A stretch of 58,883 nt of DNA from Oscillospiraceae bacterium (GTDB taxonomy: Bacteria; Bacillota; Clostridia; Oscillospirales; UBA929), in the NCBI GenBank assembly GCA_009782215.1, contig WRKO01000013.1, forward strand, positions 1-58,883, read 5' to 3'. The position numbers were made by a program, and so were the translations under genes. This document shows positions 47,384 through 54,947 of this stretch, in pieces (within the stretch, counting starts at the first letter, position 1; each line of letters begins with the position of its first letter). Below the pieces are notes generated by a model that did no database searches, was not told the origin of the DNA, and saw only the letters and a list, made by a program, of their open reading frames with translations.

Positions 47384-48940
47384 CTATTTCGCGTATTCGA
47401 TATGCCGTGTCTCGCGTATCAGATGCACCTTGATCTGGCCGGGGTATTCGAGGTCGCTTTCGATTTTCTTGGACAACTCGCGGGCTAGGAGAATCATGCG
47501 GTCGTCGTTGATGGCTTCGGGGCGGACCATGATGCGGATTTCGCGCCCGGCCTGAATGGCGAAGGATTTTTCCACGCCCTCGAAGGAGCAGGCCAGCTCT
47601 TCCAGTTTTTCCAGACGCTTGATATAATTCTCAAGGTTTTCGCGTCTTGCGCCGGGGCGGGCGGCGGAGATGGCGTCGGCGGCCTGCACAAGGCTGGCGA
47701 CCACCGTTTTGGCCTCGACATCGCCGTGGTGGGCTTGGATGGCGTGCAGGATGTCGTTGTGTTCTTTGTATTTGCGGGCGAGGTCAACGCCGATGGAGAC
47801 GTGACTGCCCTCAACCTCGTGGTCAACCGCCTTGCCAAGGTCGTGCAGCAAGCCGGCGCGTTTGGCCTGCATCGGGTCGAGGCCCAGCTCGGCGGCCATA
47901 GCGCCCGCCAGAAGGGAGACCTCGATGGAGTGCTGCAAGACGTTTTGGCCGTAGCTGGTGCGGTATTTCATCCGGCCCAGCAGCTTGACCAGCTCGGGGT
48001 GGACGCCGTGGACGCCGGTTTCAAAGGTGGCGCGTTCCCCTTCGCTGCGGATGATGGCGTCAATCTCGCGCCGTGATTTTTCCACCACTTCCTCGATGCG
48101 GGCGGGATGGATGCGCCCGTCTGAAATGAGCTTTTCCAAGCTCAGGCGGGCGGTCTCGCGGCGTACGGGGTCGAAGCTGGAGAGGGTGATGGCCTCGGGC
48201 GTGTCGTCGATGATGAGGTCAACGCCGGTGAGGGTTTCGAGGGTGCGGATGTTGCGCCCCTCCCGCCCGATGATGCGGCCCTTCATTTCGTCGTTGGGCA
48301 GATGGACGACCGACACCGTGGCTTCGGTGACGTGGTCGCTGGCCACCTTTTGGATGGCCATAGAGACGATTTCGCGCGCCTTCTGATCGGCCTCGTCCTT
48401 GAAGCGTTCCTCGATGTCTTTGATTTTCATCGCCATTTCGTGGGTGACTTCGCTCTCCACGTTTTTGATTAAGTAGACCTTTGCCTCCTCGCTCGAAAAC
48501 CCGGATAGCTTTTCCAGCATTTCCATCTGGCTGCGCTTGATGATGGCGATTTCTTCCTTCGCCTCGTCGGCGGCTTTGTGTTTTTGGGCGAGCTGTTCGT
48601 CTTTCTTTTCGATGTTTTCCAGCTTTTTGTCGTAGTTTTCTTCTTTTTGCTGTAACCGGCGCTCTTGCTTTTGCAGTTCGACGCGCCTGTCCTTGATTTC
48701 GCGCTCGGATTCCTGACGGTTGCGGTGAATTTCTTCCTTTGCCTCCAGCAGGGCTTCGCGTTTTTTGTTTTCGCTGGACTTGATGGCCTCGTTGATGATG
48801 CGGCGGGCCTCTTCCTCAGCCCCGGAAATTTCTTTTTCAGCGACATTCTTGCGGTGCCGTACGCCAAGCGGGAAAGCTATAGCCAACCCCGCCACAAGCG
48901 CCCCCAGCGCCGGAAGGACGGTATGCAGAAAAAACTGCAC
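47384..48940 (-). CDS. rny: ribonuclease Y
   Basis: A 518-residue membrane-anchored endoribonuclease that initiates mRNA decay in Firmicutes. The N-terminal helix ([23 protein letters not shown]) is followed by a long coiled coil (about 30-200, [22 protein letters not shown]). A KH domain (about 205-275, [15 protein letters not shown]) and an HD domain with [17 protein letters not shown] (about 330-420) follow. It is partnered in Bacillus by the Y-complex, including RicT, encoded in this window. The start is GTG 48940 with GGAGGTG at 5 bp. A TATAAT -10 (48995-49000, minus strand) lies upstream but the -35 is unclear. Confidence 0.95.
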   Translation of the reverse strand: MQFFLHTVLPALGALVAGLAIAFPLGVRHRKNVAEKEISGAEEEARRIINEAIKSSENKKREALLEAKEEIHRNRQESEREIKDRRVELQKQERRLQQKEENYDKKLENIEKKDEQLAQKHKAADEAKEEIAIIKRSQMEMLEKLSGFSSEEAKVYLIKNVESEVTHEMAMKIKDIEERFKDEADQKAREIVSMAIQKVASDHVTEATVSVVHLPNDEMKGRIIGREGRNIRTLETLTGVDLIIDDTPEAITLSSFDPVRRETARLSLEKLISDGRIHPARIEEVVEKSRREIDAIIRSEGERATFETGVHGVHPELVKLLGRMKYRTSYGQNVLQHSIEVSLLAGAMAAELGLDPMQAKRAGLLHDLGKAVDHEVEGSHVSIGVDLARKYKEHNDILHAIQAHHGDVEAKTVVASLVQAADAISAARPGARRENLENYIKRLEKLEELACSFEGVEKSFAIQAGREIRIMVRPEAINDDRMILLARELSKKIESDLEYPGQIKVHLIRETRHIEYAK

Positions 48941-49126
48941 GGGTGCACCTCCGTTATTCAGTTGTATGAGACAGTGTATCGAGCTTTGCTGTATATTATA
49001 ATCAATACAATGTTTTCACCGCTACTATTCTACAATAACCCCGCGCCGTTTGTCAAGAAAAAGTTACAGAGGAGCCGAGACGGCGTGAAGAGGGCGACCG
49101 CCCCGGCGGAATCAACCTCTAGGCGT

Positions 49127-49348
49127 CTATATCTTTCCGCAATTTCTACAGGCGCCGGTACGCCAGTGTTTTTCATCAGGAAATATCACGCTGAACGCCA
49201 CAACGACCATGCCGACCAGAAATACTGCGAACCCCAGCCCTCCGCTTTCCTCTGACCCAATCAGGCCCGCCAAAAAAATAACCCCAACGCTCTCTAATCC
49301 CGCGATAATAAAGGTAATTGTGCGAATGATTTTTGCCATAGGACTCAT
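49127..49348 (-). CDS. small two-helix membrane protein with CxxC end
   Basis: A 73-residue membrane protein. Two hydrophobic helices (IRTITFIIAGLESVGVIFLAG and GFAVFLVGMVVVAFSVIF) are followed by a short tail ending ACRNCGKI, a half zinc-ribbon. The ribosome site AGGAGGG lies 8 bp before the ATG. It is divergent from the HTH gene at 49507 and shares with it an intergenic region of 158 bp with two palindromes. No known family was recognised. The pairing suggests a regulator and its regulated membrane target. Confidence 0.7.
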   Translation of the reverse strand: MSPMAKIIRTITFIIAGLESVGVIFLAGLIGSEESGGLGFAVFLVGMVVVAFSVIFPDEKHWRTGACRNCGKI

Positions 49349-49402
49349 AATAAATACCCTCCTAAATTTATTTCAGCCGTTGCCCGTTCGGCTGTTTACG
49401 AC

Positions 49403-49430
49403 AGCTTACCACGGCTTAACTAAAAGTCAA
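49403..49430 (-). promoter_or_regulatory. promoter of the small membrane protein gene
   Basis: On the minus strand TTGACT (49430-49425) and TAAGCT (49408-49403) are spaced by 16 bp. The -35 touches the first palindrome. Confidence 0.5.
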
Positions 49431-49457
49431 CTGTATACAGTTAAACTATTTATAGTT
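49429..49457. promoter_or_regulatory. two tandem 14-bp palindromes, probable operators
   Basis: AACTGTATACAGTT (49429-49442) is a perfect palindrome. AACTATTTATAGTT (49444-49457) has perfect 6-bp arms. Their centres are 15 bp apart. They overlap the -35 boxes of both divergent genes, consistent with one regulator controlling both. Confidence 0.65.
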
Positions 49458-49469
49458 AATTCCTATAAG
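49441..49469 (+). promoter_or_regulatory. promoter of the small HTH gene
   Basis: TTAAAC (49441-49446) and TATAAG (49464-49469) are separated by 17 bp. A 7-bp inverted repeat, TTACAAC (49474-49480) / GTTGTAA (49497-49503), follows and could bury the ribosome site. Confidence 0.5.
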
Positions 49470-49506
49470 ATTATTACAACGCTGTTAACGGAAGGTGTTG
49501 TAAATT

Positions 49507-49749
49507 ATGACCGCGAGAAACGCCGTCAGGCAGAGGGTGCTTGATTTGTGCGACGCCCGCAATATAACGGTCAATAAGCTGGGCATTATTTGCGGGATAA
49601 CACAGTCCACGCTCAATAACATCATCAACACCGGCAGCAACAACCCTACAATCTCAACAATCACCAAAATCTGCAACGGGCTTGATATAACCGTCAAAGC
49701 GTTTTTCGACGATGAGATTTTTGAAAATATTGAGCAGGAGATAAAGTAA
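49507..49749 (+). CDS. small Xre-family HTH regulator
   Basis: An 80-residue protein that is essentially one HTH_3/Cro-C1 domain (RQRVLDLCDARNITVNKLGI, then CGITQSTLNNIINTGSNNPT and ISTITKICNGLDITVKAFF). The C-terminus is an acidic tail (DDEIFENIEQEIK). The ribosome site GGAAGG lies about 11 bp upstream within a potential stem. It faces the small membrane protein gene across two operator-like palindromes, so autoregulation and control of that gene are expected. It converges on the end of the six-gene operon. Confidence 0.85.
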   Translation: MTARNAVRQRVLDLCDARNITVNKLGIICGITQSTLNNIINTGSNNPTISTITKICNGLDITVKAFFDDEIFENIEQEIK

Positions 49750-49816
49750 AGAGAGGCTGACTGTCAGAGCCTATGCCAAGCCCGCGCCGGGAGCGGCCAC
49801 CCCTGCGGGATGATTT

Positions 49817-50431
49817 TTACTCCCCGCAAAGAATATGCGGCGCTTTGGGCGGGAACTTTTTGTCGAACGCCAAGGCGTCTTCCTGCGTCAGCGACTCGTA
49901 TACCGGGTCGAGGTAAAACCGCCCGCGCACGCCGTTCAGCGCGCCGTCATAGAGCGGATAGGCCATAAACGCGTCGAAGGTTTTGCCGTCGGCGGTGGTT
50001 ATGCCGAACTCGGCGGCGCGGCGGAAGCCTATGCGGGGATAGTATTCGGGATGGCCGAAGATGAGGACGGCGCGGTGGCCGAGCCGTTTGGCTTCCGCCA
50101 GCGTATGGCGCATCAGCGCCGTGCCGACGCCCTTTTTTTGAAGCTCCGGCAGGACGGAGAGCGGGCCGAAGGTGAGCGTTTCATATGTTTGGCCGCAGTC
50201 CTCCTCAATCCGGCTCTTGCTGTAGATGATATGCCCGATAATCCTGCCGTCAAGCTCGGCGACCGTGTTCAGCTCCGGCACGAACGACGGGCAGGAGCGC
50301 AGCCTGTGAACCAGCAGATGCTCGTCGCAAATCACCCTGTCTTTTTCCCAGAACGCCCAAAACGCCTCGCGGGTCAGCGCCTCCACGGCATAATGGTCGG
50401 CGGGGGTTTCCAAGCGGATGTGTATGTTCAT
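49817..50431 (-). CDS. GNAT-family N-acetyltransferase (last gene of the attenuated operon)
   Basis: A 204-residue acetyltransferase. It opens with MNIHIRLETPADHYAVEALT. Motif A is LTFGPLSVLPELQKKGVGTALMRHTLAEAKRLG (about 90-122), with the acetyl-CoA loop QKKGVGTAL. The C-terminal half contains FGHPEYYPRIGFRRAAEFGI, typical of the YhbS-like group. The start ATG 50431 has GGAGATAC and overlaps the APH gene by 4 bp. Acceptor unknown; aminoglycoside-like or peptide substrates are conceivable from context. Confidence 0.87.
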   Translation of the reverse strand: MNIHIRLETPADHYAVEALTREAFWAFWEKDRVICDEHLLVHRLRSCPSFVPELNTVAELDGRIIGHIIYSKSRIEEDCGQTYETLTFGPLSVLPELQKKGVGTALMRHTLAEAKRLGHRAVLIFGHPEYYPRIGFRRAAEFGITTADGKTFDAFMAYPLYDGALNGVRGRFYLDPVYESLTQEDALAFDKKFPPKAPHILCGE

Positions 50432-51345
50432 AGCCGTATCTCCTTCATTTGATAGATTTTTTGCAGGGTTTGGAGGTGCAGGGCTTTTTCCTCCGGTGTG
50501 CCGGCGAATTTGACCCATTCCACCAGCCTGTAGCCGAACAGGACGAGAATCAGCTCGCGGACGCAGTCGTCGGTGAACCGCGATATGTCCGCGTGTTCCG
50601 AGAAGCCTTTGTAGTACGCCGGGACGCATTTTTGATAGTACTCAACCATATGCTCCACGTCCGCCTCGTCGGCAATCAGGCTTGCCATGTCCTCGCCCAG
50701 ATAGCCCCATCCGGCGGTGTCCCAGTCAATCAGCCGGATGCCGCCGTCTGTGTGAAAAATGTTCGTCACCCAGAAATCCCTGTGGCACAGCACGACGGGT
50801 AGTTTTTCAATGCGCGCCCACACCGCGTCCGCGTTCTCGTCAAGGTCAATCAGCATTTGGCACAGATGCTTGGGAATCTCGCAGCCGTCGGCGCGGATGT
50901 AGTCGTACACCTCGCTCCATGACCGATAGTGCAGGTAGAAATTTTTCGCGTAGTCGGTCTTGATCAGGTTGGTCAGTGCCTTCAAAAATTCCGGCTGTTC
51001 GGCGTACAATCTGCCTTGAAAGCGCCCCAGCTCCAGCGCCGCCTGTTCAAGCATCTCCCCGGTCAAAGCCAAGCCCGACGCGCCGCCGATATACTCCATC
51101 CAAAGCTGGGTTTCATCCGCGTCTTCGTTTATCTCCGCGTGATAACACTCCGGCCAGCGGAGTCCGTCGGTAAACAGAGCGCCGAAATCCGACGCGTACA
51201 GGTCATACTCCCGCCGCCACGACCCGGGGTCGCCGTGCCGCTCCCATTTCTTCTGCCGCTTCCAGACAAACGGCGTCCCGTTGGCCGTGATCAGGCGCAC
51301 GTCGCCCAATGTGCCGCCGTGCAGTTGTTTTACGGTTATGTTCAT
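50428..51345 (-). CDS. aminoglycoside/choline phosphotransferase-family kinase
   Basis: A 305-residue small-molecule kinase of the APH/ChoK fold. The catalytic loop is VVLCHRDFWVTNIFH (H-x-D-x4-N, about 192-206), and the DFG-like metal site is GGIRLIDWDTAGWG. The N-terminal lobe has GTLGDVRLITANGTPFVWKR, with the conserved Lys. Such enzymes phosphorylate antibiotics, choline or sugars, and CotS-type coat proteins are relatives. In this operon with two GNATs and a methyltransferase, an antibiotic-modifying role is plausible but unproven. Gap to the upstream methyltransferase gene is 4 bp. Confidence 0.85.
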   Translation of the reverse strand: MNITVKQLHGGTLGDVRLITANGTPFVWKRQKKWERHGDPGSWRREYDLYASDFGALFTDGLRWPECYHAEINEDADETQLWMEYIGGASGLALTGEMLEQAALELGRFQGRLYAEQPEFLKALTNLIKTDYAKNFYLHYRSWSEVYDYIRADGCEIPKHLCQMLIDLDENADAVWARIEKLPVVLCHRDFWVTNIFHTDGGIRLIDWDTAGWGYLGEDMASLIADEADVEHMVEYYQKCVPAYYKGFSEHADISRFTDDCVRELILVLFGYRLVEWVKFAGTPEEKALHLQTLQKIYQMKEIRL

Positions 51346-51349
51346 AGTA

Positions 51350-52174
51350 TCAACTCTCCTTTTTCAAAATGGCGCAAAGCGTTTCGGAATTGCCGGAGGA
51401 TGGCTGTCCGGCGGCGTCATTGAAGAAACCGTATTCGGAAAACCCGAACGGATCCGCCTCGCCGAGGATGGATTGCCTTGTAAAGTAACAATCCCACAGG
51501 TTGTAGCTTCGGACGGAATTTTCTTCAACGACGACATGGCGGTGCCCTTCGGCGGCTTCTCCGCAGACATATTCAGTGCTCAGGCAAATATGCGGCTTCG
51601 CGCTCCAAAATCCGCCGTTCGGATGGTTGTCCCATGAAGCTCTGTCGTTTTTCCCCTTGCCCCGCAGCGGGGTATAGATGTCAAACAGAAACAATCCGCC
51701 GGGCTTCAGCGCTTTATGGATGCGGCGGAGCAGATTGGCGCGTTCGTCCGGTATCAGTGCGCCGTAATCGTAGTAAATTAGCGTAATCATATCGAACGCG
51801 GCCTTAAAATCCATCGAAAGGTAATCCTGCAAGATATATTCGCTGTCCGGGTCATGTTCGCGGGCGTACGCAACGGAGCTTTCGGAAAAATCAAGCCCGG
51901 TCACCCGCAGACCGCGCTTGGCAAATTGCTTTGTGTACAGCCCGGGACCGGAGCCGATGTCCAGCAGGCTTGCGCCCTCCGGCAAAAGCGCCGCGACCCA
52001 ATCCGCGCAGCGGCCGATAAATTCCGGCTTGCGGCTGGCGGCGTCCGTGTACGGGTCTAAATGTGCCGCAAGCATTTGGGCTGCGATGTGCGGGTCGTTC
52101 CAAAATTTTTCTGCCGTCCGCTCGTATAGGGCAGGTTTTTTCAAGTGCGCTTGTAAGTCCGTAAACTGTATCAT
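51350..52174 (-). CDS. class I SAM-dependent methyltransferase (attenuated operon)
   Basis: A 274-residue methyltransferase. Motif I is SLLDIGSGPGLYTKQFAKRG (about 75-94), followed by TGLDFSESSVAYAREH, DMITLIYYDYGAL and LLRRIHKALKPGGLFLFDIY. Substrate is unknown; small molecules or RNA are possible. The start overlaps the upstream GNAT stop by one base (TAATG). Together with the adjacent kinase and GNATs it forms a group of small-molecule or ribosome-modifying enzymes. Confidence 0.87.
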   Translation of the reverse strand: MIQFTDLQAHLKKPALYERTAEKFWNDPHIAAQMLAAHLDPYTDAASRKPEFIGRCADWVAALLPEGASLLDIGSGPGLYTKQFAKRGLRVTGLDFSESSVAYAREHDPDSEYILQDYLSMDFKAAFDMITLIYYDYGALIPDERANLLRRIHKALKPGGLFLFDIYTPLRGKGKNDRASWDNHPNGGFWSAKPHICLSTEYVCGEAAEGHRHVVVEENSVRSYNLWDCYFTRQSILGEADPFGFSEYGFFNDAAGQPSSGNSETLCAILKKES

Positions 52175-53136
52175 TATCCCGCTCCCTCCTTTTTCCTCAG
52201 CGCCACCGCGCCCTCGTCAATGCGGCGTACGACGCCGTGGGTATAAGCCGTGAAATGTTTCAGCCAAAAGCTGTGCGCGGCGGGGTTGATGCTTTCGAAG
52301 TCGGTGCCCAGCCTTGTAAAGCCTTCGGCTTTGAGCGTTTGGACGGCAAACATAAGCAAATTTGCGAAAATGCCTGTCCCCCGGTGTTCCGGCAGGCAGT
52401 ATGCGCCGTCGCAGTGGATATAGCCCGGTATGCCGCGGATAAAGGTTTCCCCGGCGTCCCCGGCGAGCAGGAAGGCAACCGCCGCGCCGTCCTTTCTCGC
52501 GGCGAATATGCGGGTTTGGGCGGTGTCTTGCATAAACTCCGCCTCGGTGTGCGGCGGCTTGAGCATAAAGCACGGGCTTTCCGCCATGTGCCGATGCAGT
52601 CTATTGTCCAGCGGCACGGCTTCCGCAAATTCTTCCCGCGCAAGCTCGGCGAAGACAAAACCCTCGCGGGGCGGCGCGGCGATTTCCTCCATCGGGCGAA
52701 TGGCGTCAACACACCGCATACCGAAGCCGTAACGGAAAAACTGCGCTTGGCCCTCCGCGTCGTGGGCATACAGGCAGATGCCGTGGCTGGCCGCGCCCGC
52801 CTGCGCCCATTTTTCGCCCGCCGCCTGATACAGGCGGGCGTAAATCCCTGCGCGGTTTTCCAAAACCGTCCCGTTGGCGTGCATGGGGGAAAAGACCCCG
52901 CGCGCCCCGGTGGAGCCGAAGGCGTTTTCAAACGGCTCCCCGCAGCAGAGAAACCCGAGCATCTCCCCGCCGTCAAACGCCGCGGCACCCAGATTGTTTT
53001 GCGCAAAGCCGGTCATATCCGGCCATTCCGGGTTTGGCGGGAGGGCGGGGACGCGCGCCCGTTCGGCGTCGTAATTGCGTTTGGCAAGCTGGGCGGCTTG
53101 TTCGATGTGATTGATTGTAAAGGCTGTTATCTTCAT
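52174..53136 (-). CDS. GNAT-family acetyltransferase, two-domain
   Basis: A 320-residue protein with two GNAT-like halves. The N-terminal domain (about 1-150) is degenerate. The C-terminal domain (about 165-315) has YIHCDGAYCLPEHRGTGIFANLLMF, with the acetyl-CoA loop EHRGTGIFAN, and a closing GTDFESINPAAHSFWLKHF. It immediately follows rsgA (0-bp gap) and overlaps the methyltransferase start by one base. Acceptor unknown. Confidence 0.82.
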   Translation of the reverse strand: MKITAFTINHIEQAAQLAKRNYDAERARVPALPPNPEWPDMTGFAQNNLGAAAFDGGEMLGFLCCGEPFENAFGSTGARGVFSPMHANGTVLENRAGIYARLYQAAGEKWAQAGAASHGICLYAHDAEGQAQFFRYGFGMRCVDAIRPMEEIAAPPREGFVFAELAREEFAEAVPLDNRLHRHMAESPCFMLKPPHTEAEFMQDTAQTRIFAARKDGAAVAFLLAGDAGETFIRGIPGYIHCDGAYCLPEHRGTGIFANLLMFAVQTLKAEGFTRLGTDFESINPAAHSFWLKHFTAYTHGVVRRIDEGAVALRKKEGAG

Positions 53137-54138
53137 TTACCAAATCTCCTTTTTCCGTTTTTTTGACCATCCGGCGATGTCTTTGTTTCGCGCGCTTTTT
53201 TCGCGGATGGCGGCGATTTTGTCCTCGGCGTACAGGGCCTCGCGCTTGAGCTTGAGGTAGTTTTCCCAGCGCTTGGGGGATAGCTCGCCGTTTTCGATGG
53301 CGGCGCGGACGGCGCAGCCCGGCTCGGTTTGATGCTTGCAATCGGAAAAACGGCAGGCGTTCAGGAAGGGTTCAAGGTCGGCGAAGACGCCGCTCAGGCT
53401 TTCGTCCGCCGTCTGGCCCCACAAGCCCAGCTCCCGCATACCCGGCGTGTCGATGACGCAAGCGCCGCTGGGGAGCGTGACCAACTGGCGGTGGGTGGTG
53501 GTGTGGCGGCCCCTCGCGTCGTCCTCGCGGATTGCCCGAACCTCCATGACGTCCTGACCCGTCAGCGCGTTGAGCAGGCTGGATTTGCCCACGCCGGACG
53601 AGCCAAGCAGGACGACGGTGCCGCCCGGCCGCAAATACCGCGCCAGCCCGTCCAGCCCGAAGCCGGTTACGGCGCTGACAGGGCAAACATCCACCCCCGC
53701 CGCGATGCGTTCAATGGCCGCGACCTGCGGAGAGCAGTCGTCGGTTAAGTCCGCCTTGGTCAGCACCACGACGGGCGTTCCGCCGCTCTGCCGCGCCAGC
53801 GTCAGATACCGTTCCAGCCGCCGGAGGTTGAAGTCGCGGTTGAGCGACTGCATGATGAACACATGGTCGAAGTTGGCGGCGACGGCCTGCTCGCGGTGGC
53901 CGCCCGGGTCGGGGTCGAGACGGGAAAAATAGCTTTTGCGGGGATGGGTTTTGATAATCACGCTGTCGCCGCCGGGGTTTTCCAGAATATCCGCGTAATC
54001 CCCCGCGGTGGGGTACGGCTCCGCGCCGCTGAGGTAGACGCTGGCTTTGAGTTTTCCGTAAATGCGCCCGCCGTCCGTGAGCAGCAGCTCGTACCGCTCC
54101 TTATGCACGGCGCTGATTCGCGCGGTTGTTTGTGTCAT
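53137..54138 (-). CDS. rsgA: ribosome small-subunit-dependent GTPase RsgA
   Basis: A 333-residue circularly permuted GTPase that monitors 30S assembly near the decoding site. The N-terminal OB fold (about 1-75) is followed by G4 VVLTKADL (about 120), the G1 loop LLGSSGVGKSSLLNAL, the G3 DTPGMRELGLW, and a zinc site (CRFSDCKHQTEPGCAV). All GTPase motifs are intact. RsgA is normally encoded in housekeeping clusters, not as here between an RNHCP gene and GNATs. The gap to the upstream RNHCP gene is 3 bp. Whether a second rsgA exists elsewhere in the genome is unknown. A role in tolerating 30S-targeting drugs is inferred. Confidence 0.92.
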   Translation of the reverse strand: MTQTTARISAVHKERYELLLTDGGRIYGKLKASVYLSGAEPYPTAGDYADILENPGGDSVIIKTHPRKSYFSRLDPDPGGHREQAVAANFDHVFIMQSLNRDFNLRRLERYLTLARQSGGTPVVVLTKADLTDDCSPQVAAIERIAAGVDVCPVSAVTGFGLDGLARYLRPGGTVVLLGSSGVGKSSLLNALTGQDVMEVRAIREDDARGRHTTTHRQLVTLPSGACVIDTPGMRELGLWGQTADESLSGVFADLEPFLNACRFSDCKHQTEPGCAVRAAIENGELSPKRWENYLKLKREALYAEDKIAAIREKSARNKDIAGWSKKRKKEIW

Positions 54139-54141
54139 AGA

Positions 54142-54510
54142 TTACTCCTTTTCATACAATTCCTCCAGCAGTCCCAATGGAAAGGGCGGTTTGGCCAGAG
54201 GCTTGACGGCAATCGACATCAGCAGGGCCGGGTTGTCGTCCGCCGCGATTCGGTTTGAGCTTAACGCGCCGCATGTGCGGCAACGGTGGATGATGGCCCA
54301 CTCGCCGTTTTTGCGCACCCATACGCCGATGGCGTCCATCATGCCGCGGCACAGGGAAGCGCGGTCGCCCGGGTCGTCGTCCAAGTGCATACTGCACAGG
54401 CATTTTGAGCAGTGGTTGCGGTGCCGGCTGCCCGCGCCCTCCGGCTGGTTTGGCGTCCCGCAGATTTTGCAGGTGAAGGCCTCGTCGCAGGCCGTATGAC
54501 GGTATTTCAT
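54142..54510 (-). CDS. RNHCP-domain zinc protein, first gene of the attenuated operon
   Basis: A 122-residue protein of the RNHCP family. Visible are CKICG (about 14), RHRNHCSKCLCSMHLDD (the diagnostic RNHC block, about 29-45) and CRTCGALSSNRIAADDN (about 77-93), giving three zinc-binding Cys clusters. Function is unknown; nucleic-acid or ribosome binding is plausible for such a Cys-rich zinc module. The ribosome site AAAGGAG lies just 5 bp upstream, directly adjoining an 11-nt sequence complementary to the leader ORF. Translation may therefore be controlled by the leader. Confidence 0.85.
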   Translation of the reverse strand: MKYRHTACDEAFTCKICGTPNQPEGAGSRHRNHCSKCLCSMHLDDDPGDRASLCRGMMDAIGVWVRKNGEWAIIHRCRTCGALSSNRIAADDNPALLMSIAVKPLAKPPFPLGLLEELYEKE

Positions 54511-54520
54511 AAAAAGCTCC

Positions 54521-54687
54521 TTTAAGGTGAGGTTGTTTCGCCGCGTCTTTTACGCACAACGAAAAGGGACGCGACCTCAGTCGCGTCCCAAAAAAACAGG
54601 ACAGCAAAAGGCTGCGTTTGCGGCACGCGGCAACACGGGGCTTTTGCGCGCGCCCGATATGCGGTTTTAGACTTCGCTCACCTTAAA
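54521..54687 (-). promoter_or_regulatory. attenuator: long-range pairing of leader ORF with the RNHCP ribosome site
   Basis: On the minus strand TTTAAGGTGAG (54687-54677, codons 4-7 of the leader ORF) is exactly complementary over 11 nt to CTCACCTTAAA (54531-54521), which adjoins AAAGGAG of the RNHCP gene. The stem encloses a hairpin with arms at 54604-54610 and 54641-54647 and the terminator at 54566-54589. A ribosome stalled on the leader would free the downstream site. Confidence 0.6.
54566..54589 (-). terminator. terminator-like hairpin in the operon leader
   Basis: Perfect 10-bp arms GGGACGCGAC / GTCGCGTCCC with a TGAG loop on the minus strand are followed by TTTT. It lies between the leader ORF and the RNHCP gene, so it can act as an attenuator. 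Confidence 0.7.
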
Positions 54688-54696
54688 CACCGACAC
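54667..54696 (-). CDS. leader peptide ORF, 9 residues (MSVFKVSEV)
   Basis: A GTG at 54696 starts a 9-codon frame ending TAA at 54667. It has an outstanding ribosome site, AAAAGGAGG, 7 bp upstream, and a perfect promoter ahead. Such a strong translation signal for a tiny peptide ahead of a terminator-like hairpin is the mark of a leader peptide in a ribosome-mediated attenuator. The sequence does not match a leader I know. Stalling by an antibiotic or a starved codon is inferred. Confidence 0.65.
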   Translation of the reverse strand: MSVFKVSEV

Positions 54697-54739
54697 AAAA
54701 ACGCCTCCTTTTGAAAATAAATTTGCTATGGATACATTC

Positions 54740-54768
54740 AGCATACAACGGCGCGGATTATTTGTCAA
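54740..54768 (-). promoter_or_regulatory. sigma-A promoter of the attenuated operon
   Basis: On the minus strand a perfect TTGACA (54768-54763) and TATGCT (54745-54740) are separated by 17 bp. The -35 falls within the 21-bp direct repeat. Confidence 0.8.
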
Positions 54769-54777
54769 GAATTTTTT
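54757..54777. repeat. 21-bp direct repeat, copy 1
   Basis: This 21-bp sequence (core TTTGTCAAGAATTTTT) is repeated exactly at 56047-56067, 1290 bp away, flanking the AT-rich gene at 54948-55940. Confidence 0.85.
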
Positions 54778-54947
54778 TCAGCCGACAAGCAGCCCGCGGT
54801 GGGAGACTCAGATTTTATTCCGGCTTTCCGGCCGCGTTCTCTATTACCAAAGATTAGCAAAGGATACGAAAATTATTATTTGCGATGGTAGATAATTTGA
54901 AGAAGGTGTGTTATACTGGACGAAAATTAGACGGTGGAGGGGTTTTC

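Noticed and set aside
54566..54596. Plus-strand terminator at the 10-bp hairpin
   Set aside because: On the plus strand the hairpin is followed by A residues. The T run follows on the minus strand, which is the operon direction.
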